From contig JANVFP010000001.1 of the NCBI GenBank assembly GCA_027919835.1, positions 620,001-684,000 of the forward strand: DNA of 64,000 nt, written 5' to 3'. Origin of the DNA: Lentinula raphanica. Taxonomy: Eukaryota > Basidiomycota > Agaricomycetes > Agaricales > Omphalotaceae. The notes under the pieces were generated by a model. That model saw nothing but the letters and a program-made list of their open reading frames with translations, was not told where the DNA came from and searched no databases. Both the position numbers and the translations under genes were made by a program. Shown here piece after piece: positions 23,393 through 36,184 of this stretch. Within the stretch, counting starts at the first letter, position 1; every line of letters begins with the position of its first letter.

Positions 23393-23718
23393 ATAGACGT
23401 TCGTAGACTTAAATGATTTCCAGTGGTAAGTGGTAGTAGCTGGACATCTGTACATTCGGACTCATATAGATCAACCGTCAACGCCAATCGGTCAAGGTCC
23501 TGGTGGTCGCGAACCTTTGTGAGCTCATTCTCAAAAGCCAAGAAGACTCAAGACAGGTCAAGACCTGTCAAGACGGTACATACTATGTTGAAGAGAGACT
23601 AATATTCGAAATCTGTGTTGTAAGGCTATGTACCTACCAACCTACCATGCAGTCACCAGCTGTCACCAGTCTTGTGAGTGAAATTCTTATCTGATGGTAT
23701 ACTACTTACTGTTCGAAC

Positions 23719-23842
23719 ATCTTCACTGACCAAATCATCGCCGCTTGCAATCCATCGGTATCGCCCGTAGGCCATCTTCGTGCTATCGTAAAGCCTCACG
23801 CGAAGCGAATTTTCCCCCCAGAGCTGGTCTCCTTCGCAAATC
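23719..23842 (+). promoter_or_regulatory. SSP-C promoter boxes 1 and 2
   Basis: Box 1 at 23719-23751 and box 2 at 23815-23842, spaced and worded as in SSP-B. Confidence 0.7.
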
Positions 23843-23917
23843 ACAACCCACATTGGACATACACCTCTTCGGAAACGTTCAAAGTCATCTTCAATTCTAA
23901 AACATCTACTTTCTGCT

Positions 23918-24701
23918 ATGACTCGATTCGTTCATCGTCTCGGATCTTTTCTCATCCTTGGAGGCATTTCTTTCGGTGCTCTCGCTGCTCCTACTTCGAC
24001 GTCTCCCTCGACTGATGTTCAGGTTCTCAAATCTTCCGATCCCTGGTCTTCGAGTGGTGGCCTGCCAGCGGTGGTCAATGTGCTCAAAGCTCGTGGTGCT
24101 ATGGTCTCTTCAGTGAGAACTTACTTACTTTTTACGATGTCACCAGCAAGGCTAATGAATTTCATTATTCCGTCTGGTAGGTCCGAGACAATGTCAAGGT
24201 GGGTACTCGTATCAATCCAATTTGACCTGTTTTTCTAGTCATTGATGTGTACATTCTCTGCCCATTCAGCTCCTCCATATCGGGTTGAAAATGGTTGATT
24301 TGGCACTGGATATACGTGTGCTGAAAAAATCAGAAGCTGAAGTGGAGAGGCAGGAGTTACTGACGGGTTTGGAACATCCTAATGAGTTGGCACCCGAGCA
24401 ATGGCAACAGATTGCAAATAGATGGAGGACGATTTTGGACAAGACTGAAAGCCTGTCGGAAAGACTCGACCAGAAGCCAAAGTACCGCCAGCTTCGGGAC
24501 TTAATTAGGAGCTGTCTCCAAGAGGCCGATGAAGAGGCACAATTTGCTGCAGCCGATAGGGCCGATAGGGCAGCTCTGGCCTCGAGCCAAGCCCTGAACC
24601 ATGGCTCTGCCTCTGGCTATGGCTCCGATGTCTTTGGCCATGGCTCAGATTCCGACTCAGATCAGACTCTGGTCAACTCACATAACGGACGTAGGTCGTA
24701 G
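23918..24701 (+). CDS. Small secreted protein SSP-C
   Basis: Signal peptide MTRFVHRLGSFLILGGISFG then ALAAPTST; VVNVLKARGAMVSS precedes a short intron of about 39 nt. The downstream exon has LELAPEQ-type wording (NELAPEQWQQIANRWRTIL, then KYRQLRDLIRSCLQEADEEA). Unlike its paralogues it has a Gly/Ser/Asp-rich tail (SGYGSDVFGHGSDSDSDQ). The middle exon around 24150-24270 is uncertain. The conserved 3' box lies at 24725-24762. No cysteine-rich effector pattern or enzymatic motif is visible. Confidence 0.65.
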
Positions 24702-25358
24702 TGGAAAGTTGCTATCGAAGTCGTGGGGGGATAGGCTGGTACTATCTGCTGTGATTTGTACGGTTATGATAATCAGAATTATTCGAAAAGTGATTCATGG
24801 GTGACTTTGTGTTCAAGCTAGTGTCTGCGGCAATTTTTATTTTCGAGCTCTGGATTTTATCCGAACTGTTTTACTGTTCAGCGAGTCTTACAACGACTGA
24901 TGTTGGCGCGAAAGACACCAACTGAAAGAGGCAGAGTATTAAACTGGTCACGGTGGGATGGTCAAGGGAAGAAAGCTACGGAAGAAGACTCTTCATCTTG
25001 GATTTGTCTTGATTTATCGTCTCCGTGCACTGTCAGACTCGTCACCTAATGCATACACTCAATGCCCAACATTCCCGAAAAACTATAGACACAGTATTTC
25101 AGATTCGACTACATCATTACGACAGATAATGTAGCTACAGTAGTCGTGAAAAGAAAGGAATATGAATAACAGCGCTCTAAGTATATCAGCAACTGAGAAA
25201 GAACGCTAAGAAACTCTAAAGGGGAAAACTGATAGATACAGTGCGTAAATATTATAATACACTGGTGGTCAAGACAAGAGGAAAAGGGGAAAAAATCGAA
25301 CAGAGAGTTGAATGCCGCAAAAGCCAAAGAGCACAAAAACAGGAACACCACCCAAACA

Positions 25359-28300
25359 CTACGTCGAAAGCATCCCCGGATCTTCTCCATCTCCAAAAAC
25401 CTCGTCAAAGATTTCCTTCCCTTCAGTAGGAAGCGCAGGCAACTTTTTGACCCCAGAATCTGGATTTTCACGCAAGATCTTGAACCTCCGCTTCCTCTCG
25501 TCATTCCACATCTGCTCTAGTGCCAGAGTCAAATTCTTTAAACCCCAGATGAAACCCTTGTCGGCTTCTTCGGGATAATGAGGTGGAAAACGAGCGTAGA
25601 TGAGTCCAGTCTCCGGGTCGATATCAGCATTGTAGCCTTGTGAACTCGTGGTCACTTCGTGGGGTGAGTCCTTGTCAAAGTCTTCTGGATAAGGTAGCCA
25701 GTCCCGACCGGTGGTAGTATGAGCAAAGTCAACTAGACGGACGTCGACTGCGCCCCGCTTACGTTTGTCTTTGTCGACTGAACGTTTCTGTATGGGTCCG
25801 AGCAAGAGTTCTTCACTGTGTGATCGCCGGAGCATACGAGAGGTGGACGTGTCGGATGACGAGGCCGTCATGTTTCGCTCAAGGGATTCGCCACGTTTGC
25901 TACGAGAAGTTGGCGTTTCGAGCACTAAATCTCGATAGGCCTGTTGAGTCTCATGATCTCCGTCGTATATGAATAAGAGACTGCAGCCGTAAAACCGATA
26001 TCCTTTCAGACGGGAAATAATACGAGCAAGCCCATATAGTTTCTGCAGTAGCGCAGGAATCTGGTAAGCAAGAAGGCGATCTCCGTCATGTAGGAACGTC
26101 GCAAGCTTTGCAGGAAAGTCTTCGGGACGAATTTCACGACCTATATATTTGTCCTGTGTTATATAAGACTCGCTCTTGACGTTCCACACCTGGACGAGGA
26201 CGGTTTAGAACGTTACAAGGTGGATAAAGAGTCGAGACTAACCTGCATACCGCACATCCTCACACCCAAAGTCCTGCTAGTCGTACGATCGCATTTTTTC
26301 CTCTGACTCTTCTTCTTGGCAGGCGTTGCGTCCATACCATACTGCCGCGTGCCCATCTTCAAATCCATCACACATGGATACTTCAACCGCCCAGTCAAAT
26401 CTTCCATGAGAATAAAGTGGTTCTGCCGAGAGAATTCTGGATCGGATACTTCATCGTGGCAGTCCGCTTCATCGTGTCTCTCGGTTGTACGCGTGCCATT
26501 CGTGATGCGTTCGGGTTCCTTGAGTGGAGGCAATATGTGTGGAGGAGATAACGCTGTACGTCGAGGTCGCTCATCTAATGATCGGGACCGGCTACGTTTC
26601 CGAAAAGATGGGGATAATTCAGTTGTGTCCAAGTCAGAGCTAGTTATATTTAGCCACTTCGGAATTCTCAGTGGCGGTGGACAGCCCTCCTCATCCATGT
26701 CAAATACGCCCACCATGTCGTCGTGTTCGTCGTAATGCACATGCACCTGGTGGTCCTGATCTTGGTTCTCATACGCTAGAGCCTGGAGTTTCGAAGGCGA
26801 CGCCATCATGACCTCGCTTTGGACCCTACGCAATTGACCATTACTATCGCTCGTCTCGACTGCAGAGTCTCGTAGTCGGCTCAAAGGGTCACCGACAATC
26901 TTTCGGCCACGTCGTCTTCGTGCTTTATTGGGTTTGTCACCATCCAAAGTATCATCACCCTCTGCATCAGCTATCTCTCCATCGTCATCCACACGAGCAC
27001 CCCCTACCCAACGACCTCCAGGACGGCGCTTTAGACGACGAAGGACAGTGCTGAAGACGTGGTCCTTCAACTTGGTGTTGACCATCGTGGACCCGCGGCC
27101 TCCAAACAATGGCGAGTGCATATGCTGCAACACATGATCTGACTGGAAGGATGTCAGCCCTGGTCTATCACCAAAGCCATCATCCTCATCCGAGGCGGAC
27201 TTGAGGAGAAAGTTCCTCTTCTTATCTTTTTCTGAGAACCGCGACCGCAAGTTATTCGTTGAGATCTTAGGAGAATTCACGGGAGTCGGTGCGGTCGCCT
27301 CGTTCGAAACGAGAGCAGGATAACGAGCAAGAGGACTAGGCTTGAGGATGCCAGATCCGGAATCCGAGCTGGCCAAATCTGGACTGGAGGCTGTTCCTCG
27401 ATGGAGAGATTGTCGTTTCAATCTTCTGATAGCAGAAGGTACACAGGCAGCGGTGGATTGAGAAGCAGAACGACTACGTGATCCGCGAAGCATCCATTCG
27501 GGAATGATGTGCCGGTTGCGGTCTAAAACGACCTCTGGTAACTCAGACTCGTCCGTATCTGTATCTCCATCGTGATGTTGACCATTGGTCGGCGGGTGGT
27601 CTGTCGCGGCTTTTTGCAAAGGGGGTCTAGGAGTCTTGACCTCATCAGAAGCAGATTTGAGTTGCAAAGAAACGCTCTTCGGGACACGACGGTACGAAAC
27701 AAGCATCACGCCCAGATATCGCGGGATGTATGCAAGAAGGGGTGGAGCCTCTCGCTCGACCATTTCATAGAAGAGATTTTCTCGAGAGACAAGAGGCTAG
27801 AAGAGAAATTCGCAAAAAGAAAGTAGAAATAAGGCCACGTAAAGAGATAAGCATCATAACACGGGGGCGAACCTTACAAACAGCGCGTTTGGTGAATTTG
27901 TATATGGCGCTGTGTCCACCGACTTGGTTGCGAAATGGTCGGAGAGGAATATGCGGAAGATTGTCCTGGGAAATGTTGAAACCCATATCGAGGAGATAAG
28001 TATCATCACCATTAGCATAATGGTGATAGGGCGTATCTGGTGAAGGAAAGGAGACCGTTCGCGAGCTAGCACTATCAAAGGCGGGGATATTATGGAAGGA
28101 GGACGAGAGATTTGGGTGATGGGTAAAGGCGGTAGAATGGGATGTAGTCGAGGTGGAACCTGAGGCCGAATCCCAGCCAGACTCGTCATCAGTGGACCAA
28201 GGCGAGATGGTAGAAGAATCGTATCGGTGTAGCGATGATGAATCTGCAAGTGGTGATTGGATCGCAGGTGGAGGCTGAGAATGCAGAGATGAGCGACGAG

Positions 28301-29180
28301 TGATATCCGGTGGTTCTGGATGTTCTAGTAGTCCGAGCGGAGAGGGTAATGGCGAAATCACTTCGTCCTCTGTACGCTCCCGACGTCGTCCGCGACTAAT
28401 GCCATCATCCCAAATACCGATATCCTTCCGCCATTGAGTAAAGTCAGTGAAAGACGGTTTTCTTTCTTGTCCCTTTTTCTCTTCTTGCTGTCTATCTCCA
28501 GAACTCTCTACGCTTTCTCTCGTCCTGACTCGATGTAGAGTAACTGTACTCTTCTCTCGCCTGAGCACCGCTGCTTCGCGGTCAGGCCATTCTGAACGTT
28601 TCACGAATTCGAATTTAGCCTCTGCGACGTCACCGCCGTTGCTCAGTGAAGCTGATCGTTGATGATGGTCTGTTGAAGGCTGGACATCAGTAGTCTGTGA
28701 ATCGTCCTCGGTCTCTTTGAAGAGCTGAAGAGTGGCAGCAACTTTTCGTCCAATGCCAGAGGTCGACGGATGAGTTGGAAGAGGGGCAGCGGGAGTAGAG
28801 GATGTCGAGGAAGAGCTCGAAGAACCGGTGGAAGAGGAACTGGACCTTCGAAAGATTGGGCGAGAGGGCGAGAGCTTAAGCTGGCCAGCGGTCGGGGGTA
28901 GAGTCAAAGCGCGAGATTTGCCTTGGAGAGAATGTTTGCGATGATGAGAAGAGGACTTTTCTGTGAGATATCCGTCCGAGTCCGTTCCATCTCCATTCGG
29001 ACGCTGGCGAGAATGAGTGGGATTGGAATGAGTGCCTGGAGAAGTTCTGGTCCATTTACCAGGAGTGTCGGATAGAAAAGAGGCAGAACGAGGAGAGGAA
29101 ATGAGCTGGCTGGAAGTAGACAACGAAAAGCGAAATTGGGACTGCTTCGACTGCTTTGAATCAGCAGCAGCAGAACCCAT
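25359..29180 (-). CDS. KCS1: Inositol hexakisphosphate kinase (KCS1 family)
   Basis: Three exons (29180-27873, 27796-26243, 26189-25359) encode about 1230 aa. This family phosphorylates InsP6 to the pyrophosphate InsP7, which controls phosphate and energy signalling. The N-terminal third is Ser-rich and disordered. [16 protein letters not shown] joins across intron 1 to [20 protein letters not shown] and [15 protein letters not shown]. After a long disordered insert, [20 protein letters not shown] and [15 protein letters not shown] carry the PxxxDxKMGxR signature. Exon 3 has [27 protein letters not shown] (SLL motif) and [10 protein letters not shown] (metal-binding DFAH). The start is ATG 29180, since the frame upstream opens only with TTG. 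It is divergent from the NAD kinase gene, with 447 bp between the start codons. Confidence 0.93.
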
Positions 29181-29627
29181 AGACGGGGGTCGATAGTATA
29201 CGGATATTTTTCTCCCAAGTTCAAGAGCAAACGAGATTCCACAAAGAGAATGAAGCAAGTTGAACAGGAGTCGTAAGAAACAGTACAACGCTCTCTATAT
29301 AACTTTTTTTCCGTTCTCGCCAGGAGTGTAAAGGGCAAAGATGATATCACTTGCTAGCCAACCGTTGTAGCCCACGTGCGAGAAAAGTTTAACGTAACCA
29401 ACGTTGGTCCGATAAAAACCCTTTTCTCTCTTTCTTTTCTCTGCAGGGCTGAATTATCTTGGAATGGTTTATCGCTGGAGAAAGCCGAGAAAAAGTTGGA
29501 AAAAGAAAGTTGGTCGTCGAAACAAAACAAGATTTGTTTTTCTCGGAAGTTGAACCGGAAGTTGCCGGTTGCTGACAAATCACCTGTACCGAGGGCGCAT
29601 CATGTCATCGCCTTTCGTCCTTTTTCA

Positions 29628-31783
29628 ATGTTTCGATCTCTCTGCCGTGCTCTTTCCAATACTACAAAATGTTCTCAAACTTTTACAAGATCTTTCACGA
29701 ATAAACCAGTCCAACCAGTGTCTGCCTTTATCTCTTTTCTCAATCCAAATCTTCGCTCAAACGCATCGAAGACAGATGGCAGGCGTTACACCAGCCTCCA
29801 AAAAACATTCTCATCGTGAATAAAATGCGGACACAACCCGTAATACTTGCTATCGACGCGTTTCTCGAGTAAGCTTATGCTCATCAGACTGCTTCAAGTC
29901 CTTCACAATCTCGTTTCCGTGTAGGCACGTTCATTCTACGTATCCTGGCGTCAGAGTCTTTCATGAAGATAGACCTGATATTCCCCATGGAGCCGAGGTA
30001 TGGCATCCCGGTATGTCAATCTTCAACTCTGTGCTGAACGTTCTTTACTAATTATACACTGTATCGCTGTAGGTAAGCCGGAACAGATTGACTTGGTTGT
30101 AACCTTGGGTGGAGACGGAACGATACTTCATGCATCCTCTCTGTTCAGCTCGGGTGCTGTCCCACCTGTCCTCAGTTTCTCGCTGGGCACTCTAGGATTC
30201 TTGTTACCTTTCCGTGCGTGCTACAAATTCTTTCTCCCAACTCCGAGCTCAAGCAAGCACACATCCGTAGACATCGACGATTTTGCAAAAGCTCTCCAAA
30301 GCGTTTTTGACGGCAAAGCTACCATTCTTAACCGGATGCGATTAGCATGTACTTTTTATAACCAAGATGAATCAAAAAAACCCGACCAAGCCGATGGTAC
30401 GTGTCTTACTCGAAACAGCATATTTCATGTCTCCGTCTCCAAATCATCTGTTGCCCTGTCCTCAATCAAATTATAACACGAACGTTCCTCTTACTCTGAA
30501 CTAATCCTATGCGTATCACTCATTACGCATCCAATTCATAGATTGGCAAGTCATGAACGAGGTTGCACTGCATCGAGGCTCGAGCCCACACCTGAACACC
30601 ATTGATATTTTCGTCGACGGGCAACATCTAACGGAAGCTGTGGTACGTACGTCCAATACTCAACACTTTGGCGTTAATGCGAAACTAATAATATTTTAAA
30701 CTTTTACCTCTCTTGCTCGGTGCTCTTATCTTCCTTCCTATCTCTCGTGCACCTTATTATGTCGTGCTCTGGACGCTATCTATACCGTAAGAATAGTCTG
30801 ATGGACTAATAGTTTCGACGCCCACAGGTTCTACAGCTTACTCGCTATCGGCCGGGGGTCCTATCGTTCATCCTTCTCTGAGCGCCCTTGTCTTGACACC
30901 AATTTGCCCGAGAAGTTTGTCCTTCAGACCCTTGGTTTTTCCTTCGTCGTCATCTATAACATTAAGAGTGAGTGGCTCTACTTGCACCTCTGTTGTTTTA
31001 GCCATAATCGCGTGTTTTTCATTTGTGATCCCGTTCGTTCCTCCCATGTCTTTCATTCATTCTGGGTTTATCAAGCATGGGCCACGCGCTCGAAACCTTT
31101 TCTGTGTTCTTGTCTTCTTTTCGTTGTGATTGCCATCCTATCCTTCAGTCTTGAGCGAGTTTTTCGGATATATGACGGTGCTATACATGATTGTTGTTAT
31201 AGGCGCCACCATCTGCATTCCACTATCTGGGTGTGGAGATGCCTATACAACATAAGTACCGCTCATTCATGATGGTTCAGACCATCTGTTCAATCCGCTT
31301 TTCTTAGCTCAATTTCTGCTATTCGTTCCCTTCGCTTCCTTGAACCTTCTAGCTCAATCTCCCACATCTCCACAATTCTATCCCCTTTCATTCACCCTTA
31401 TCAAACTCAATCCATCATCCACATCATCCACATCATCTACACCTTTCCTCTTTCCATTCCAAACCCTCACTCACCATCTTTCTATCCATCTTTCCCAGAT
31501 TGGCGACCGTAGCCGCGCCCACGCTGGTGTGTCCATGGACGGGCGAACCTCGCACGTTCTTCATCCAGGAGAATCAGTCACGATTCAAGCATCGCCGTAT
31601 CCGGTTCCGTGTATCAACCGGTCTTCAATCGTACCTGAGGATGAGAGTGAGAGAGAGGAGCTGCAGAAGGGGGAGGGAGCGAGACCGGGGAAGGAGGATG
31701 ATTGGGTGAGGGATATTAATAATTTGTTGCAGTACAATGCGACTTTTAGGAGTAAGGCGCTGTTGAGGCATAGTAGGACGTGA
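29628..31783 (+). CDS. NAD kinase, probably mitochondrial type
   Basis: Makes NADP from NAD and ATP. The first ATG frame begins [20 protein letters not shown], Arg/Ser-rich like a mitochondrial presequence. It must be spliced into the frame reading [20 protein letters not shown]; the exact junction near 29720-29780 is not resolved. Then come [36 protein letters not shown] (the GGDGT nucleotide motif), [65 protein letters not shown] and [15 protein letters not shown]. The last exon (from 31499) has [16 protein letters not shown] and [20 protein letters not shown]. The last intron (30968-31498) is about 530 nt, ten times the local norm, with pyrimidine-rich and CATCCACAT repeats. Confidence 0.88.
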
Positions 31784-32244
31784 ATACAAAGGAAATCAGT
31801 GTGGAGTCATTATCCAGTACAACTGGCGGGAATGAGTAGTCAATGTTCAATGTCCAACCCTTCCTGCTACTACGTTTGATAATCTGAAGACAAAAACAAT
31901 AAGTTATAACCTTCTACTTCTATGCTACATTATCAAGGTGCAGTATATGTCAGGTATATGTAAGTATACAGTGGAACTAAGTACATCTATGGAGTTGAGC
32001 CTATGGAAAATATTCTGGCGGTAACTGTCAGTTCGAAAGGACATGCCAAACTCCCGTCCTAAATCTAGGCAAATGGCAGACGAGCTCGAACCACAGGCCC
32101 GACGCGCTCTGCTCTCTCTATTTGCCACGAAACAGCAGGAAAACCCGAACCAATTGGGTGTGTTGAAAAGCGGACACGCAAAAGAGAGCAAACAAGAAGT
32201 CATGTTTTATGGCATGCTAGTTTTTTCTAATCTTTTTAGACCTT
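31784..32244. other. Convergent 3' flanks of NAD kinase and Ca2+/H+ exchanger
   Basis: No gene supported. It holds the facing 3' UTRs of the two genes. Confidence 0.5.
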
Positions 32245-35042
32245 TTATGTGCATATGTTTAGTGAGCCCGAGGGGTCGGAGCCTGTTAAGGATGAAGGTG
32301 AGGGGGGATAGTTCGGTGGACGTAGTATGAAGAAGCGTACCAGGATAATACCAGAACGTTACGCATAAGATAATATATAGACCTGGTCAGAGAAGATTAA
32401 TCCTGAATCGAGACAAATGGAGGTATGTGTACTTACACATTAATATCATACCCTCTAGCCAATTCGATTTGCCATCTTGGACGGAATAGTTGACCGTCAG
32501 GACTAAGGAACGGGTGAGTTGAGTACTAGAGTTTAAGAACAAGACTCACCGGCAAGAAAGAGTGTTATTGACTCGTATGGATCAAAGAGCAATGTCAAGG
32601 GTTTGCCCATCATCCAACCCAATGTTACGATGAATCTGATAAAGGGGGGTATATCAGGCGACGATGGAAACATCTCAGACTATGGTCACTTACGGTATGA
32701 CGAAGAGGGCTATTTGCTATGAAAAGTGTAAAGTCGTATTCGTTACTATAGGGAACTCGAAAGATATCGATCGAATCACTTACTAGCGTACTCCCGACCG
32801 CAACTCCCAAACTCAAGGTTAGCTTATCCTTCACAGACACTGTGACAGCAGTGACATGTTCCGCTGCATTGCCAACTATCGGTAACAAGATGACCCCAAC
32901 AAACTCCTGTGATATGGTACCAGTGTCGGTCAGTCCATCGATGGAATCTACGAGCCATTCGGCCGTTACGGAAACAAGCTGCAATACAGCAGATAGCAAT
33001 TAGGGATTCGCCAAATACCAACAGCACAGAACTGTGCCACTCACAACAGTAACGATGACTAACAGCACAATCGTAGTCACAAGGTTCATTTGAGGCACTT
33101 CTTCTTCTTCTTCCTCTGCACTTGTCACACTCTCTACGTGAGACTGCGTTGGTGCAGCCAAGCCTTTCTCCGCATCTCCCAACCGGTGCTTTCCACCAGC
33201 CAGAGAAGGAACGGATGAGGTGAACGTCGCAGCGGCTGTACTCGCCGTGTCCCATGCCTTTCGAAACATGAGAGGTTTAGAGGAATTCGGAGTCGCGGGG
33301 GGAGATGAACGTCCTAAACTTGGACGTTCTTGCGAATGCTCAAATTCGGAATGTTGGTCGGGGGCGTTATGTGACGATGGTGGTGGAAAGACATGCATCT
33401 CCATACCACCATCGACTGCATCTGAATGTGCATGTGAGAAGTCTGCAGAGGACTTTAACGACTTGGTTGATTTGGTTTTCTTCGGTCGTGGAGCATACTT
33501 TGTGGATTTAATGATATCATTCTCGTCATTGTAGAGAGCGGCATGGGAATAGAGTTGGAAGACAAGATACGCAGCATAAACTGTTGATGCACAGAATTGA
33601 GATCATGGTAAAGACAAGGATAGCATAGAAAAAAATTGTACATACTAAAGAGCAGAATCAACGCGACTCCATGTGAAACCTTCAAGAGATCTTGGCCTTC
33701 GTCGGAATCTGTCTGGGTAGTGACATTGTAATAGAAGGCCGCAGGGAGAAGAACGGCAATGACGGCGATGGTAAGCAGAGATGAGTTGAGTTGAGAGGCA
33801 ACTATAATGCACTGGTCGGAAATGGGAGTTCAATAAGCGCAAAAGAGACCTACCTAATCCAAATCCTTGTTCCGAAAAACGAACGCCTCCAGCGAAGAAG
33901 CACATTCCCAGCACGAGCACTAGGCGATGACTTTAGATAGAAACAAAATGAAACTTGAAATAGCTACGCACAAAGATTACTGAGCATGGAACCGATCACT
34001 GACGGACACTCGATGAGATTCTCAGTAGATTTCAAGGGCTTGTGACTTACAAGACGATTGAACAATGTGTAATTTACACTGGGTCAGTGCAATGATCTAT
34101 ACGCAGTCATCAGAACAAGAAGAAACACGGAAAGGAGGCTGTATGTAGATGCAATCACTTACAGCAACAATTAATTCGACAGCATTGCCCTTATGAATGA
34201 CGATGTGAAGAAATGAACTCAAAAAAATGTAACTGTGAGACGTACAAGTGTGGCATTGATCAAACCTGCTAAGGTTTGCCCGACTCGCATTGACAATTCA
34301 TCTGTTGCGAATGCCAAAAGCTGAAAACTATTGTTATTTCCATTGCTGTAGTGGCTGATGACAATGGGTATGAACCTTGGCTAACGGTATTATTGCGAGA
34401 AACGAGACTGGTGAAAGGAAATGTTACTTGAGTTCTCAAGTGCGGATCGATAGGCCCGGAAGAAACGCACAGACGAAAATCAAAGTATCATTGTCTGTGG
34501 CAAAATTGAGGGCCCACTGGAGAGAGGTGAACACAACACCTATAGAGCGAGAGTAAGACGTACTGATACAGGAATGCACACGAGCAAAAGGTTGATCCCT
34601 ATCATAAGAGTTAGGAAAGTGAAGCACAAATTGAGATCTGTACCATCTTACAAGAGCTGCATATTATCGACCTGAAACTGTGCAGCATCGTCGGTGAGGG
34701 CCCCACCTTCTTGCTCGGCTTGAGCAAGCTCGAAAAGGTTCCTGCACGTGCAGTTTCTTTCGATGACGGAACCTTGTCCTCTTCATGACCTTGCCCTTGC
34801 GAGCCAAAATTTGACCTACGGAAGATGTTGAAGTTGGGTTTCATTGAAGACACGGTGACGAGAGGAGGTTCTGCTGGTGAGTGTACAGAGGTATAGGTAG
34901 GAGGTAAAGACGTTGACGTCGTTTGGAGATGGGCTGCGTGTGTTGGAGTAGGAGCATCATCAGTCAATAAGGCTACTTCTGATCCATGCTCGTGTTCGTG
35001 GCGAGGAGTACTAGTACCCGACTCTGTGAGAGATGAGGACAT
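32245..35042 (-). CDS. VCX1: Vacuolar Ca2+/H+ exchanger (CAX/VCX1 family)
   Basis: Multi-pass antiporter that moves Ca2+ into the vacuole in exchange for H+. Start ATG 35042 (MSSSLTESGTSTPRHEHE), with a disordered cytosolic N-terminus. Membrane blocks include WALNFATDNDTLIFVCAFL, LLAFATDELSMRVGQTLAGL, the c-1 motif GNAVELIVA (about 34170-34200), LLVLGMCFFAGG, a long hydrophilic loop (MEMHVFPPPSS.., EEEEEEVPQ; about 33000-33470), NLVTTIVLLVIVTVVS, and the c-2 motif GNAAEHVTAVTVSVKDK (about 32840-32890). The C-terminus is VLTVNYSVQDGKSNWLEGM then ILMCLYIILCVTFWYYPG. A last intron splices to SDPSGSLNICT and stop 32245-32247, matching the short family tail. At least ten short introns. No defect seen. 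Confidence 0.9.
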
Positions 35043-36184
35043 CAGGGTGTGAATGTGGATGCTTGGAAAACACGCACCCATAGAAATAGGGAAATGAAGG
35101 ACAGGTGGCAAGGAGCGGACAAATAATACAGCCTGATTTCTGAACTGTTGTTGATAAGAAGTTTGAATGGAGGCAGAGATATGAAGAGGAGAAAGCTGTG
35201 TTAATACGTTGTAGTGTGCGCAAGGCGGAAGAACTTGCAGGAAAATTCAGAAAGCTGTAGAGGATGAGCGAAGTTGAAGTTGAAGGAATATATATTCAAC
35301 AGCCTGCGGATTCCAAACCGACGGCAGCTCGGCACAGCATCTAAAAACAGCAACTCAACATCTTCGCGAATCGCCGCCAGCCCCTGCCAGGCTCCAGCCC
35401 CCGCCTTGAACCTTCCAAAGTTCCACCGCCCCTCCGCTGTCTACCACTTAATTGTTCCTCACAGATGTTGTCGATCTACAAACTACATATTTGCTGTGAT
35501 CAATAAACTTTCAAGCACTACAAGGCACTACAGGCCATAGAGTCAAAAGATATTTCGGAAGCTAACACAGTGTAAAAGTCCGTTGCTGTGCAGCACCCAG
35601 CTGTCATCGTGAGCTATGGTCATCCAGTGGTAGTATCCAGTTATCAGCGTGTAGATAATGAGTTACAACGGCAAATTGACGCACATATGCATGCCACGGA
35701 CGCAGATGAGTCCTGCCCTTGGGCTGTGCGATATTCAATAGCATACCTTTTACATCTTACAGAGAAGACCGTGACGGAGAGCCGTTAGCACAGTTTAAGT
35801 GCACGGCGAGGACATGCTGAGTCCCGGAATCAGAGTACGGCGGCCGCTATAGATGTATAATATTTGGTGTGTTTACGAGCCTGAGGCGATGGACTCAGAC
35901 GGACTCCGTCTTGTCAAGTCGCAGGGGGTTAGTGGAGATGATTTCGAAGAAAAGGAAAAAGAAAAAGAGAAGCGCCTTCGAGTCGTTCAAGTTCCGAGCT
36001 TGCGATATTCTGAATCATCCTCGACCACTGTGTTTGTCCAGTCAGGGAACTTCATCTGGAACCTCAGACTACAGCGCCACTCTAGGATATACAAGGTACT
36101 TTGTACCAAGCCGGCGCGCGGAGGCTATCAATTCCCATCACCACTGAAGGGCGAGAGGGGATTGACCCTAACCGGCCTTACCCG
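35043..36184. other. Long intergenic stretch, no supported gene
   Basis: Holds the promoter of the Ca2+/H+ exchanger. Open frames at 35853-36188 (Lys/Glu-rich middle, KEKEKEKR) lack motifs and splice support, so they are not called. Confidence 0.45.

Noticed and set aside
26316..26735. Plus-strand 139-codon frame opposite KCS1
   Set aside because: Shadow of KCS1 exon 2; no independent support.
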